Source: CAYPLH01 sp964411505 (GTDB lineage: Bacteria; Bacillota; Clostridia; CAYPLH01; DUMO01). From it: a stretch of 64,000 nucleotides of DNA. The translations under genes and the position numbers were made by a program. Position 1 is the first letter of the stretch. Every line of letters starts with the position of its first letter. The notes beneath the pieces were generated by a model. The model searched no databases. It had not been told where the DNA came from and saw only the letters and a program-made list of their open reading frames with translations. Below, piece by piece: positions 42,603 to 51,963 of the stretch. Location: NCBI GenBank assembly GCA_964411505.1, contig CAYPLH010000012.1:1-64000 (forward strand), in the 5' to 3' direction.

Positions 42603-43496
42603 CTACCCCTTGATTGCTCCTATCATTACTCCTTTAACAAAATGCTTTTGTACGAATGGGTACAAACACATGACAGGAAATGCAGATACAACAATTAAGG
42701 AATACTTTAATAGCTCCTCTATATTTTGATTATCTGCATAAGTACGAGAATCATCCATTCCTGATGCATCCAATGCGTTTTTGATCAAAATATCCCTTAA
42801 TACCAACTGAAGCGGGTAAAGTGACCTTTTTGTGATATACAAAAATGCATTGAAAAATGAATTCCAATGACCTACCGCATAAAACAGCACCATAACAGCG
42901 GTTATTGATTTGGACAAAGGAATAACCACCATCCTGATAAACTGAAAATCACTGCATCCGTCGATTTTTGCCGCTTCCAGCATTTCATCGGCAATGTTGC
43001 TTTGATAAAATGTTCTTGTAATAATTACATTTCGTACAGTTATCGCTCCTGGAATGACCATAACAAGCCAGTTGTTCTTTAAACCAAGATTGGTTATCAG
43101 TAGATAAGTGGGTACTAACCCTCCACCAAAAAGCATAGTAAAAGCAAAAATCATCATAATAGTGTTTCTCAGCTTAAAATCCTTCCTAGATAAGGGATAT
43201 GCGGCCATAATTGTAAGAACAACATTCAGCATCGTACCAGCAATAGTATAAAAAATAGTATTTCTATATCCTGTCATAATATAACTGTCCTGGAAAACTG
43301 CTTTATACCCTTTCAACGTAAATTCTACTGGCCATAGCCACACCTTTCCCATTATAATCGCTCTAGGCGAACTAAAGGAGCTGCTTAGAAAATAAATCAT
43401 TGGGTAAAGTGTTACAATTAAAAATATGAATAAAAATCCATCGTTTATGAGGTAAAACATAATATCTTTTCGGGAAATCTTTATTTTTTTTGTCAT
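42603..43496 (-). CDS. Carbohydrate ABC transporter permease (LplC-like)
   Basis: A permease of about 297 residues with six predicted helices, starting FYLINDGFLFIFLIVTLYPM. EAA loop: EMLEAAKIDGCSDFQFIRMV; ending VQKHFVKGVMIGAIKG, the LplC/YtcP group marker. Pairs with the LplB-like permease 10-20 bases upstream. Start choice is uncertain: ATG at 43496 lies 12 bases after AGGAGG, TTG at 43505 only three; I prefer ATG. No ATPase is encoded with it. Confidence 0.9.
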   Translation of the reverse strand: MTKKIKISRKDIMFYLINDGFLFIFLIVTLYPMIYFLSSSFSSPRAIIMGKVWLWPVEFTLKGYKAVFQDSYIMTGYRNTIFYTIAGTMLNVVLTIMAAYPLSRKDFKLRNTIMMIFAFTMLFGGGLVPTYLLITNLGLKNNWLVMVIPGAITVRNVIITRTFYQSNIADEMLEAAKIDGCSDFQFIRMVVIPLSKSITAVMVLFYAVGHWNSFFNAFLYITKRSLYPLQLVLRDILIKNALDASGMDDSRTYADNQNIEELLKYSLIVVSAFPVMCLYPFVQKHFVKGVMIGAIKG

Positions 43497-43515
43497 CAGA
43501 CTCAATTCCCTCCTT

Positions 43516-44487
43516 TCACCACAAACTACTATCAGTTAATCTCTTTGATATCCAATTCATTGAAAGAAGTAAAGAAATATTTATTACCGAGTTAAACAAA
43601 TCAACAGCAGTAGCAAATGGAAAATTCGGGATCATTCCCTTATCTCCTCCAAGACCCACTTTATAAACATATGTGGAAATTACCTCTGATGCTGGTAAGT
43701 TTAATTGATTCTGCAGTAAAAATATATTTTCAAAACCAACATTCATGATTCTTCCTGAACGCAAGATCAGCATTATAACAATTGTTGGCAAAATCCCCGG
43801 AATATCAATGTGAATAATTCTTTTAAATCTGCCTGCTCCATCCACAATTGCAGCCTCCTGCAGTGATGGGTCAATAGCAGACAAAGCTGCAAGATATATT
43901 ATTGTACCCCACCCTGTATCCTGCCATATATTTGACCAGACATATATGGATTTAAAATACTTCGGAATACCAATATAATTAAGAGGCTCTTTTCCGAAAA
44001 ATTTTGCTACCTCAGCTAACATCCCAAACCTTGGGTTTAGAAATTGCATTACCATACCAACCATTGTAACCGTTGATATAAAGTGAGGGAGATATGTGGA
44101 CATTTGCACGGTTTTTCTATACAGCTTATTCCGTGTACTGTTTAATGCCAGCGCTAATAATATTGGAAATGGGAAGCCGGCAATAAGTCCATACAAACTC
44201 ACCCCTATCGTATTCTTCATTACCCTCGGAAAAAAATATGAGTTTACAAACCTATCAAAATGTTTTAATCCTACCCACGGACTACCAAAAATCCCCTTGG
44301 TTGCAACAAAATCCTTAAACGCCAGCTGTACCCCATACATAGGAATATATTTGAAAATTATAATATATGCCAGTGGAGGCAAAATCAGCAAGAATAGCTG
44401 ATAATTATTTCTTATTTCTTTTAAAATTTTGTTTTTTTTGACCGGCGAAGTTGTGGCATTGTTATGGGCTAAACTTCTTTTCTTCAC
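43516..44487 (-). CDS. Carbohydrate ABC transporter permease (LplB-like)
   Basis: A 323-residue permease; helices begin with YQLFLLILPPLAYIIIFKYI. Group markers: MYGVQLAFKDFVATKGIFGS, WVGLKHFDRFVNSYFF, the EAA loop DPSLQEAAIVDGAGRFKRII, and ISTYVYKVGLGGDKGMIPNF. Start is GTG at 44487 with no good ribosome binding site; no better in-frame start is visible upstream because of a stop, so the N-terminus is uncertain. First gene of the second importer after the AraC-type regulator; the 403-base gap upstream probably holds the operon promoter. Confidence 0.88.
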   Translation of the reverse strand: MKKRSLAHNNATTSPVKKNKILKEIRNNYQLFLLILPPLAYIIIFKYIPMYGVQLAFKDFVATKGIFGSPWVGLKHFDRFVNSYFFPRVMKNTIGVSLYGLIAGFPFPILLALALNSTRNKLYRKTVQMSTYLPHFISTVTMVGMVMQFLNPRFGMLAEVAKFFGKEPLNYIGIPKYFKSIYVWSNIWQDTGWGTIIYLAALSAIDPSLQEAAIVDGAGRFKRIIHIDIPGILPTIVIMLILRSGRIMNVGFENIFLLQNQLNLPASEVISTYVYKVGLGGDKGMIPNFPFATAVDLFNSVINISLLLSMNWISKRLTDSSLW

Positions 44488-44890
44488 AGATGTACTAATA
44501 AAGCATCCCTACCTTTCAATTCTATTTCTTAACTCAACCATCCACCGCAATTTCAATTTTAACATCGAATTATCAATTTTACAGAGACATTTAATAATTT
44601 TCGTGGTGACAATCAGTAATCCCTTATAAACGTACTATTATAGCGTATACTAGTGCAGTAAAAATCCATTAGTTTCAATATATAAATACAACTGATTTAA
44701 ATTTAGAAGTTTTTCAGGTCGGAATTTTAAGCAGGGTAAGTGCATATTTTTCGTATTAGTAGGTGTAATTCATTAAGACCACATGGACATGTAACACTTT
44801 AAATAAATTCAGCGAAATTTAAGTCAAATGCAATGAAATTATTATGGTGATTTAAAATGTTATTAAAAACTTTTATTTCATAGAAAAACT
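44488..44890 (-). promoter_or_regulatory. Gap between regulator and importer operon, candidate -10
   Basis: An AT-rich 403-base gap without a gene. On the minus strand TATAAT lies at 44637-44642 (CGCTATAAT context), about 150 bases before the permease start, with only a weak TTTTTA-like -35. This is the likely place for the importer promoter and the regulator's binding site; I cannot define the operator. Confidence 0.35.
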
Positions 44891-47179
44891 TTAACCTTGT
44901 CGAAGTGAACTAGGAATGTCTCCACAATATCGCTTATATGCCCTCCGAAATGTCCTTACACTGTTATAACCTACCTGCTCTGCTATCTTGCTAATTGGTA
45001 GTTCGGATTCATTAATTAGCCGCTTTGCTTTTTCCATACGGATTTTCTCAAGGTAATGAGAAAAGTATTCTCCAGTCTGTTCTTTAAAAAACTTTGATAA
45101 ATGCACCTCTGTCATATTAAATCTAGAGGCAACCGATGCGCGGCTTATTTGCTGATCCATATAATAATTGTGTAAGTATTCCAATATATCTTCGCTTTTA
45201 TCTTTATTTAATTCAGATGAAATTTTACTACACATAAACGAATATAAAGCTTTTATCCTTTCCCAGTCTACCTCTGCTGATTCTCCTGAAACAACTGATT
45301 CTATTCTCTCATAAAGCAGTGTATCTAGCATTTCCCCACTTTTTAGTTTTGAGCGAGATGCTATTTTTATTAAGGTTCCACGTATTTCATACAAAAATGT
45401 AAATAGCATGCTGCCAGATATGCTTCTGTTTACAAAATTCTCCGCATAAAGCAGATCCAATATCTCCAGCGTCTCCTTCTCATCTCCATTACTGCAAAGA
45501 TTGATAAGCTTGGTTTCAATCTCTAAAGGATAATAATAGTAGCTTCGTTGTTCGGGTGATTGAACATACCAGCGCACAACATCCTCATCAACAACCGCAT
45601 TATATCTTAATGCTTCAAGAGCTTCTCTATAAGAATTGTAGATATCTGCCAAAGATGAATATGCCAAGCCGGATGCAAAACTTACATATATTTCGTTGTT
45701 CTGCATAAGCAATCCACCAACTTCTGATGCTATATTTCTAACTACATTCCTGATCTGCTGTTCATCATTGAAGTTAAATACAAGTAAACCTGCAAGCATA
45801 TCCTCAGAAATCTCGTGTAATAAAACCCTATCTTTAAACACATTGCTTATTGCCTTTGAAGTAACCACCTTTGCAATATTCAACTCATTAAGCATCCCGT
45901 CCTCACCGGTTTTCTTGCAGCCTTCGATTTTAAGAATAAGCACAGAATATTTACATCCAGCTAAGTCTATACCGGTATTTTTCATAGCGCCATTCAGTTC
46001 ACTCATCTTAATGAAGTTTCCTCTAAAAAGCCTTTCCAAAAAAGCTGCACGGAGTATTGGAACCTTTTCTTGAATCTCAGACCTTAATTCTTTGTTAGTC
46101 CTTAATAATTCAGAAATGGAACCATGTATGAATTCAAAAGTATTGTTTTTTTCACCATCGTCAACAAAACTTAAATTCCCTTTTATGATATCTACCAGCT
46201 TCCTTATAGGAAGACTGTTCCTATTTGCAAGGAATAAAGATAAAAGAGAACCTAAAACAACAACTACCAGAAGTATAACTATTGTAATATTTTTTATTGC
46301 ATTAACTTTATTCATTACCATTCCTGTTGGGGCGCCTAATACGTATAACCAACCATTATAAGGAGAAATGGAATAGGAAACAATAAAGTCTGGGTTTCTT
46401 TTCAAACTTCCCATATCTCCATGTTCCTCCAAGTCATCAATAGAAAGATAGTCTATCCTAGAATTGTCTTTATTTACAGAAGCAATGACTTCTCCCTTTT
46501 CATCTGCAATATAAGCCCAGCCATTTTCGCCTGCAAGATTTGCCAAAAGTCTCTCGATTTCATTAACATTAATATCAATAATGATAATACCCCGAGCATC
46601 AGCATTAAAGTTTTCTATGGGGAGAGATAAAACATAGTTTACTGAAGTTTTTTCCGCACTTGTGTATGCTGGATTAATTATTGAAGGTATGAATTCTCCA
46701 ACATATTTTTTAGACCAAAAATCCTTATGCCAGCTTTCATAATCCATACCACCGGATTTGAAGAAGCCCTTATAAAATATAGCCTCTCTGTTTGTACAGC
46801 TCACCGGTGTAATCAAGACCTTTTCATCTTTAATATAAATAATACAATCCCTTATGAAATTATTGTTAACCCTATAAGTTAGAAGATCCTTTTGCATATT
46901 TAGATATAAGCTGTAATCAGTTTCGGTTACCAAAAGTTTACTTGTATTTTGACTTAAAGAAAGCTGCTGTGTCACACCTTGTATCTCTTTTAAGCGAGTG
47001 TCCAGAATATCCATGCTTTGCTTTATCATACTCAGTGAGGAACTGACGGCCTCGTCCTGAATAATGCCAAAGGCCTTATGATATATGAAGCTGCCCATTA
47101 CCAAAGGTATAAGTAAAATTAAAATATATGAAACTAAAAACCTATAAAAGACACCTAACTTGTTACTCATCTTAATCAT
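44891..47179 (-). CDS. Membrane-bound AraC-family regulator (YesN/YtdP-like sensor)
   Basis: A 762-residue one-component sensor. Helix 1 about 10-32 (VFYRFLVSYILILLIPLVMG) and helix 2 about 290-312 (ITIVILLVVVVLGSLLSLFL) enclose a CACHE-like extracellular domain (GWAYIADEKGEVIASVNKD; YSISPYNGWLYVLG). A cytoplasmic middle part leads to the AraC helix-turn-helix pair: ISRASVASRFNMTEVHLSKF and LPISKIAEQVGYNSVRTFRR, ending RYCGDIPSSLRQG. It is co-directional with and upstream of the second importer, its probable target. GGAAGGAA precedes the ATG. A 600-base upstream region includes a structured RNA candidate. Confidence 0.85.
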   Translation of the reverse strand: MIKMSNKLGVFYRFLVSYILILLIPLVMGSFIYHKAFGIIQDEAVSSSLSMIKQSMDILDTRLKEIQGVTQQLSLSQNTSKLLVTETDYSLYLNMQKDLLTYRVNNNFIRDCIIYIKDEKVLITPVSCTNREAIFYKGFFKSGGMDYESWHKDFWSKKYVGEFIPSIINPAYTSAEKTSVNYVLSLPIENFNADARGIIIIDINVNEIERLLANLAGENGWAYIADEKGEVIASVNKDNSRIDYLSIDDLEEHGDMGSLKRNPDFIVSYSISPYNGWLYVLGAPTGMVMNKVNAIKNITIVILLVVVVLGSLLSLFLANRNSLPIRKLVDIIKGNLSFVDDGEKNNTFEFIHGSISELLRTNKELRSEIQEKVPILRAAFLERLFRGNFIKMSELNGAMKNTGIDLAGCKYSVLILKIEGCKKTGEDGMLNELNIAKVVTSKAISNVFKDRVLLHEISEDMLAGLLVFNFNDEQQIRNVVRNIASEVGGLLMQNNEIYVSFASGLAYSSLADIYNSYREALEALRYNAVVDEDVVRWYVQSPEQRSYYYYPLEIETKLINLCSNGDEKETLEILDLLYAENFVNRSISGSMLFTFLYEIRGTLIKIASRSKLKSGEMLDTLLYERIESVVSGESAEVDWERIKALYSFMCSKISSELNKDKSEDILEYLHNYYMDQQISRASVASRFNMTEVHLSKFFKEQTGEYFSHYLEKIRMEKAKRLINESELPISKIAEQVGYNSVRTFRRAYKRYCGDIPSSLRQG

Positions 47180-47345
47180 ACTTCCTTCCTAAACAAACTA
47201 ATATATCTGCATAATAAGCTTTTTACCTCTTAACAGGCAGGTAAATTAAAGTAAAAAATTTACATCCAGCATACATCATTGTACTATCGGGCAATCATAT
47301 TGATTGCTTCCGGCAAGTAGTAAAGCGACTTTTTCCGCAGGTCGG

Positions 47346-47507
47346 TAAAAAATTGCAACGTAAGTTAAATACCTATGGTGCAATCTGATGCAATCTAATA
47401 TGATTATCCAACCTTCCAAGGAAGGCTGCTGCAAAGCTATGTCCGTACAGCTTGCAGCAGAAAAGTCGCACAGCAACTTTTCTTATGATAATCTTGCTAT
47501 CATTATA
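47346..47507 (-). ncRNA. Candidate structured leader RNA of the AraC regulator
   Basis: Minus-strand reading: TATAAT (47502-47507), then a 9-bp hairpin AAAAGTTGC-TGT-GCGACTTTT (needs a G-U pair that only forms on this strand), then CTGCTGCAAGCT pairing with AGCTTTGCAGCAG around a 10-base loop (47426-47460), then CCTTC-CTTG-GAAGG, then a tandem GATTGCA repeat, and TGCAATTTTTT (ending 47347), a possible attenuator arm that either GATTGCA copy could pair with. The leader would be about 320 bases. It does not match a riboswitch I recognise. The remainder of 47180-47717 shows no gene. Confidence 0.4.
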
Positions 47508-47717
47508 TCATGTTTCATTTATGAGGATAATATATCACACTTTTAATATGAAGTAAATATGCGTCCTTTCATTTAGATTTACATATTTTTACTGATTTTG
47601 TTTCAGTTGGTATCCCAAGCAAGACAAATAGACACGATTCTGTAGGTATAAAATTTATATTGCCGTTGTAGTACTACTCTCCTGCAAAAATTATTTCAAA
47701 AGATGGTATGGAGCCTC

Positions 47718-47776
47718 TTGACAGCTCCGTATTACAGTAGTAATATATAGTTATGTATATTACTACTGTAATACGG
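47718..47776 (+). promoter_or_regulatory. blaI promoter with two BlaI-type operators
   Basis: TTGACA (47718-47723) and TAATAT (47741-47746) are 17 bases apart. Operator 1 TATTACAGTAGTAATA (47730-47745) covers spacer and -10; operator 2 TATTACTACTGTAATA is at 47758-47773. Both fit the BlaI/MecI dyad TATTAC-N4-GTAATA, and the two 21-base arms (47727-47747, 47756-47776) are perfect inverted copies. Binding of two BlaI dimers would shut the promoter: a clear autoregulatory switch. Confidence 0.85.
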
Positions 47777-47796
47777 AATATGGGAGGTTAGAAATA

Positions 47797-48285
47797 ATGA
47801 GTAAATGCAAAATTACCGATTCGGAACTTGAAATAATGAAGGTTCTGTGGGATAACAATCCTATTTTATCTTCAGATATTGTTAAAGCATTGCATGAAAC
47901 CGATTGGGATCCAAAAACAATTCACACATTCTTGAGGCGACTTGTTTCAAAAAAGCTTGTAAAAGCTAAAAAAAATGGAACTTTTTATGAATACACACCT
48001 CTAATAAATAAGACTGAATATATTATTAAAGAGTCAAAATCGTTTTTAAAAAAAATTTTTCATGGTTCCATAAGCAACATGGTATACAAGTTCGTAAATG
48101 AAGGAGAGCTTTCACCCGATGAGTTTAAAAACCTCAAAGAAATGATTGATGCTATTGAGAATAAATCTTATGGGTTAAATACTGCCAAAGATGATACAGG
48201 GAAGGAGAAATGTCTTAAAAACAGCTCTGGCAAGGCAAATCTTACTCAAATTGATTATAAAGGTATAGAGTTTAGGGAGGAATAG
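47797..48285 (+). CDS. BlaI/MecI family repressor
   Basis: A 162-residue winged-helix repressor. The DNA-binding domain (about 1-75) reads ITDSELEIMKVLWDNNPILS, TIHTFLRRLVSKKLVKAKKN, with the G-x-FYEYTPL wing; the C-terminal dimerisation region contains FLKKIFHGSISNMVYKFVNE. The last 35 residues are extra to the family (usual length about 125) and of unknown use. Members are cleaved after the partner membrane protease senses a signal. The gene is followed after 3 bases by the M56 protease gene. GGGAGG precedes the ATG. Two matching operators lie in its promoter. Confidence 0.92.
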   Translation: MSKCKITDSELEIMKVLWDNNPILSSDIVKALHETDWDPKTIHTFLRRLVSKKLVKAKKNGTFYEYTPLINKTEYIIKESKSFLKKIFHGSISNMVYKFVNEGELSPDEFKNLKEMIDAIENKSYGLNTAKDDTGKEKCLKNSSGKANLTQIDYKGIEFREE

Positions 48286-48288
48286 TTT

Positions 48289-51213
48289 ATGGGTATCCTT
48301 GCAAAAATCTTTTTGTCTATTGTTAATATTTCTTTTGCTGGTACAATTGCTGCAATTCTTCTACTGATTATCAAACGAATATTGCGGAACAAATTGAATC
48401 CGGCATGGCACTACTATATATGGCTTTTATTAGTCATAAGACTTATAGTACCGGTATTTCCTCAAAGTTCGTTAAGTCTGTTCAATTTCACAGGAAAAAT
48501 TCAACAAGAACTTACCGGAAAAATTTTCACAAACGAAATTCTGATCGCAAATAATAGTCCTGACAATGCTACAGCCACAGAGAATAAGGAGATTTATCCC
48601 TCTGGTAACGAACTGGACTGGGAAGGACATAAAAATAACACCTCATATGGTGCCAGTGAGGGTATTGACTATAGTGAGTTCAGTAATAATACCAATATCA
48701 ACAATAACACGGATAGCACTTCTTTAAACAAAGCTCCCGGGCAAGGTGTTGCACAGTTGAGTGGAACAGCTGATATTATTGGCATACTAAGCCTCATATG
48801 GTTTTTGGGGGTTATAGGTTTTTTAACATATGCATGTATCTTAAATATACATATTAACTACGAAATTAAAAAATGTCCTTCTTTTGCGGATACTGTTGAG
48901 CCCAGAGTAGTGTACATCTTTGAAAAGTGTAAAGATTACTTAGCCATTAACCGTCATATAACACCGCTGATGTGTGACAATTTTGGTTCGCCCTGCCTGT
49001 TTGGATTAATAAAGCCGAAACTGCTGGTACCCAGTGTGATGGTAGAAAATATGGCTGAAAAACACCTTAAACATATTTTTCTCCATGAATTGATGCACTT
49101 GAAAAGAAAAGATATGGCTTTAAACACAGTATTAATCATATTGAAAGCTGTCTATTGGTTTAATCCACTGTTTTGGTACTGCTTTTCCAAAATACACATT
49201 GACTGTGAAGTATCGTGCGACGAATCGGTAATGTTAAGGCTAAATGATACGGAGTGGATTGAATATGGCAAGACGATACTTGAAACATCAAGATATTATT
49301 CCCATATAAAGCCGTCATACTCTGTTGTTGGAATGGTTAACAAAAAGAGTGATACCCAAAGGAGAATTTTGAAAGCCATAAATTTCAAAAAGCCTTCTTC
49401 CATGCTGATATCTTTAGCAATAGGCGTCACTTTGCTGGTTGGAATTGTGATGCTGACCGATGGCGTCATTAACCCTTCAAACGATGTAATGACTGAAAAC
49501 GGATCTATTGATTTTAAAATAACAAGCGGCGAAGAATATGCTCATTACAGAAAAGAGAATTCAATTACTGCATTAAAGCGGGACAGTATAGTAAGGACGG
49601 GTCCAGGCAATGAATTTGGTGAATGGTGTGTGATTCCCAAAAACACAATAATCCAATTGACCGGAATGCTGAATGCCAAGTGGTGGACAGCAAAAAGCGT
49701 TGCAGCTATAGGATCACCACAGGAAGAAGATTTCGATGGCAAATCCTCAAATAATATCGGATTTCTAGAAACTGATAATGTAGAGTTCTGGATAAACAAG
49801 GATGACTTCTATTACCTAATGGCTCATGATAAACCTCTTTCTCTGAGCTCTGTAAGTACAAATGATGCAGAAGAATATAGCTGGATAATTAAAACCGACA
49901 GAAAAAGTGAAGAGTTGTTTGATCCGGACAATACAATAGAACTGCAGAGCTCTCCTAGTGCAGATAGCATGATTGTAGGTTATGCGTTTAATAATGATCT
50001 GGTCAGGATCAAAAAAGATGATGAGAGAAAAATAATTAAACATAATGAATGGATATTGATAGAAAAAGTCCCGTTTTACTATTCCAATTCGTCAGACATC
50101 GGATGGGTTAAAGAAGCACATATAGTAGAATTAACCGAAGAAATGCAGCCGCTGCAGGGTTTTATTAGTAGAAATACTCTAATATATACCGAACCTTCTT
50201 TTGATTCTCAAACCATAAATGAAATTTATCCTGAGCTTAAATGGCTCAAATATAGCCCCATATCGTGCATTCATATACACGATACAAAGGGAGACTGGTG
50301 TAAGGTAAGTGCCGGTGTAAACTCATTTACAGGATGGATACCAAAAGGCAATATTTTTTACAAGGTTACCGATGAGATAAAAAATGATATATATCACCCT
50401 GAGCCTGACCTTGATATGTTTGTGTTAAAACTGCAGGAAGAAATTCGGAACAATTCGTCTTTCACTATTAAAGCCGAAGATACGAATGATATTTTAAGAC
50501 CTAATTTAGAACAAAGGAATATGCTTGCTGATTCCATAATAACAGTGTCTGATGTTGTCATGTTCGATGGTGGCATCACAGACTACCGGGAAGCAGCATA
50601 TCCTTTTTACAGGCTGGAATTCGAAAGCGGCAGCATACCAGACAACATTGGAACAAGCAACGGTAAAAGTACATATAGCATGGTGGTTACTGTTGAAAAT
50701 AGCCTGCTGCTTATGATGGGAAGCAATACCTGTTACGATTACGGTATTGGAAGAGCTGGGATGCCAGTAAGATTTGTAACCCCAAATGTTGAGTTCATTC
50801 AGAAAATAGAGGAGCTTCTACCATCAGAACCAAACAACTTGAAAAACAGTATCAATTATCTACTGAACGCCAAGCAGATGGAATTCAAAGGAGATTATAC
50901 CATGAAGGAAGCTATTACAGCAAAGGTACAGATTAATAAATGTGTAAGAGCTATAAAATATGCGATGGGCGAGGAAATCCCCGTAGATAGCATTGTAAAA
51001 AATATTGAAAGCGGAAAAAACGATAACACCGAAACCGGAGATAGCAGTAATGAAGACACCGAAAAGAAATACCTCTTTGAGTTCAAATTTGATGATGGAA
51101 CCACTATTGTTCTTACCTATACCAACAATTACATCGAATATGACGGCAAGTACTACAAGCCTCTGACACAGCCTGAATCTTTGATATCTGGATTGTTTGC
51201 AGCCTACTTCTAA
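48289..51213 (+). CDS. M56 (BlaR1-like) metalloprotease sensor with SH3-like ectodomain
   Basis: A 974-residue membrane protein. Helices at about 5-28, 40-57 and 160-184; cytoplasmic zinc protease domain with HELMH at 266-270 and a likely third ligand E307 in DCEVSCDESV; fourth helix at about 373-392. Instead of the penicillin-binding sensor of BlaR1, the outer part (about 400-974) has three SH3b-like stretches (SIVRTGPGNEFGEWCVIPKN; IELQSSPSADSMIVGYAFNN; NTLIYTEPSFDSQTINEIYP) and a novel C-terminal region ending in a small beta domain. It probably senses a wall component or stress and triggers loss of BlaI. An Asn/Thr-rich loop (about 85-150) is probably extracellular too. No beta-lactamase gene is adjacent. 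Confidence 0.85.
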   Translation: MGILAKIFLSIVNISFAGTIAAILLLIIKRILRNKLNPAWHYYIWLLLVIRLIVPVFPQSSLSLFNFTGKIQQELTGKIFTNEILIANNSPDNATATENKEIYPSGNELDWEGHKNNTSYGASEGIDYSEFSNNTNINNNTDSTSLNKAPGQGVAQLSGTADIIGILSLIWFLGVIGFLTYACILNIHINYEIKKCPSFADTVEPRVVYIFEKCKDYLAINRHITPLMCDNFGSPCLFGLIKPKLLVPSVMVENMAEKHLKHIFLHELMHLKRKDMALNTVLIILKAVYWFNPLFWYCFSKIHIDCEVSCDESVMLRLNDTEWIEYGKTILETSRYYSHIKPSYSVVGMVNKKSDTQRRILKAINFKKPSSMLISLAIGVTLLVGIVMLTDGVINPSNDVMTENGSIDFKITSGEEYAHYRKENSITALKRDSIVRTGPGNEFGEWCVIPKNTIIQLTGMLNAKWWTAKSVAAIGSPQEEDFDGKSSNNIGFLETDNVEFWINKDDFYYLMAHDKPLSLSSVSTNDAEEYSWIIKTDRKSEELFDPDNTIELQSSPSADSMIVGYAFNNDLVRIKKDDERKIIKHNEWILIEKVPFYYSNSSDIGWVKEAHIVELTEEMQPLQGFISRNTLIYTEPSFDSQTINEIYPELKWLKYSPISCIHIHDTKGDWCKVSAGVNSFTGWIPKGNIFYKVTDEIKNDIYHPEPDLDMFVLKLQEEIRNNSSFTIKAEDTNDILRPNLEQRNMLADSIITVSDVVMFDGGITDYREAAYPFYRLEFESGSIPDNIGTSNGKSTYSMVVTVENSLLLMMGSNTCYDYGIGRAGMPVRFVTPNVEFIQKIEELLPSEPNNLKNSINYLLNAKQMEFKGDYTMKEAITAKVQINKCVRAIKYAMGEEIPVDSIVKNIESGKNDNTETGDSSNEDTEKKYLFEFKFDDGTTIVLTYTNNYIEYDGKYYKPLTQPESLISGLFAAYF

Positions 51214-51399
51214 AGAATGGGTCAGGGGGATATACACCTTGTCCCCCTTGACATCAATCATTTTGTCATAGACTTCGGTAGGAGTTGCTGTAACCCAAAT
51301 ATTCCACAGAAGTATTTTTCCTATGCCTCTGGTGAAAGGCCGACCAAGGAAGTTATCTACCTAGCCAGTAATTATTTTAACCATTAAGGATTTAAAGGA

Positions 51400-51939
51400 T
51401 CAAATTGTTAAAGTTAACTTGTTATTGAGTTTCTCAACAAGATCCAAAAGATCTATAGGACGATGTATTGTATAATCTGGTATTTCAATTTCACTCGAAG
51501 GTTCCATCGGAAACTTTGGTGTCCATTTTAGAAAAACACTGGTTATTCCAAATTGATTAGCACCTTTAATATCGCGCCCCAGATGATTTCCCACCATTAT
51601 GATTCTGCTTTTGTCATTTTCGTTAAGACCCAAAGCTTGCATAGCAGCTATAAACATTTTAGAGCCGGGTTTTCTTTCTTTGACATCCTCCGAATAAATG
51701 TGTGCTGAAAAATATTTGCGCAAGCCAGTGTAATAATGAATATTATCAATAGACCTGGTTTTACCATCTGCTACAAGGGCAAGGGTATACCCTCTTTCGA
51801 ACAAGGTCTTCACCATTACATCCGCTCCCGGTATCACCTCTGCCTTTATTGCATAACCGTCTTCGTCCTTGACAATAGTTTCTGTATCAACAATGGTATC
51901 ACCACTATCAAGAAAAATTACAAGTTGTTTTTGTCTCAC
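51400..51939 (-). CDS. HAD-superfamily hydrolase, divergent
   Basis: A 179-residue cytoplasmic protein of the HAD fold. Motif I is FLDSGDTIVDT: the nucleophile Asp (about 10) is kept but the second Asp (general acid) is Gly. Motif II is ALVADGKT (Asp where Ser/Thr is usual, or shifted), motif III K in ERKPGSKMF, motif IV MVGNHLGRDIKG (Asp). Such proteins may be phosphatases with altered mechanism or not be phosphatases. GTG start at 51939, six bases after AGGAGG. It closes the iol cassette, 24 bases after iolG, so a role in inositol or uronate metabolism is possible. Confidence 0.75.
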   Translation of the reverse strand: MRQKQLVIFLDSGDTIVDTETIVKDEDGYAIKAEVIPGADVMVKTLFERGYTLALVADGKTRSIDNIHYYTGLRKYFSAHIYSEDVKERKPGSKMFIAAMQALGLNENDKSRIIMVGNHLGRDIKGANQFGITSVFLKWTPKFPMEPSSEIEIPDYTIHRPIDLLDLVEKLNNKLTLTI

Positions 51940-51963
51940 ATTATACCTCCTAAAGTTTAAAGT

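Noticed and set aside
47276..47476. Small protein-coding gene in the leader region
   Set aside because: The frame is short, has no ribosome binding site and is built from the hairpin sequence.
47276..47507. c-di-GMP (GEMM) riboswitch
   Set aside because: The conserved GEMM core and tetraloop receptor sequences are not present; only generic hairpins are seen.
47718..51213. Beta-lactam resistance locus
   Set aside because: BlaI and the M56 protease are present, but no beta-lactamase or altered PBP gene and no penicillin-binding ectodomain.
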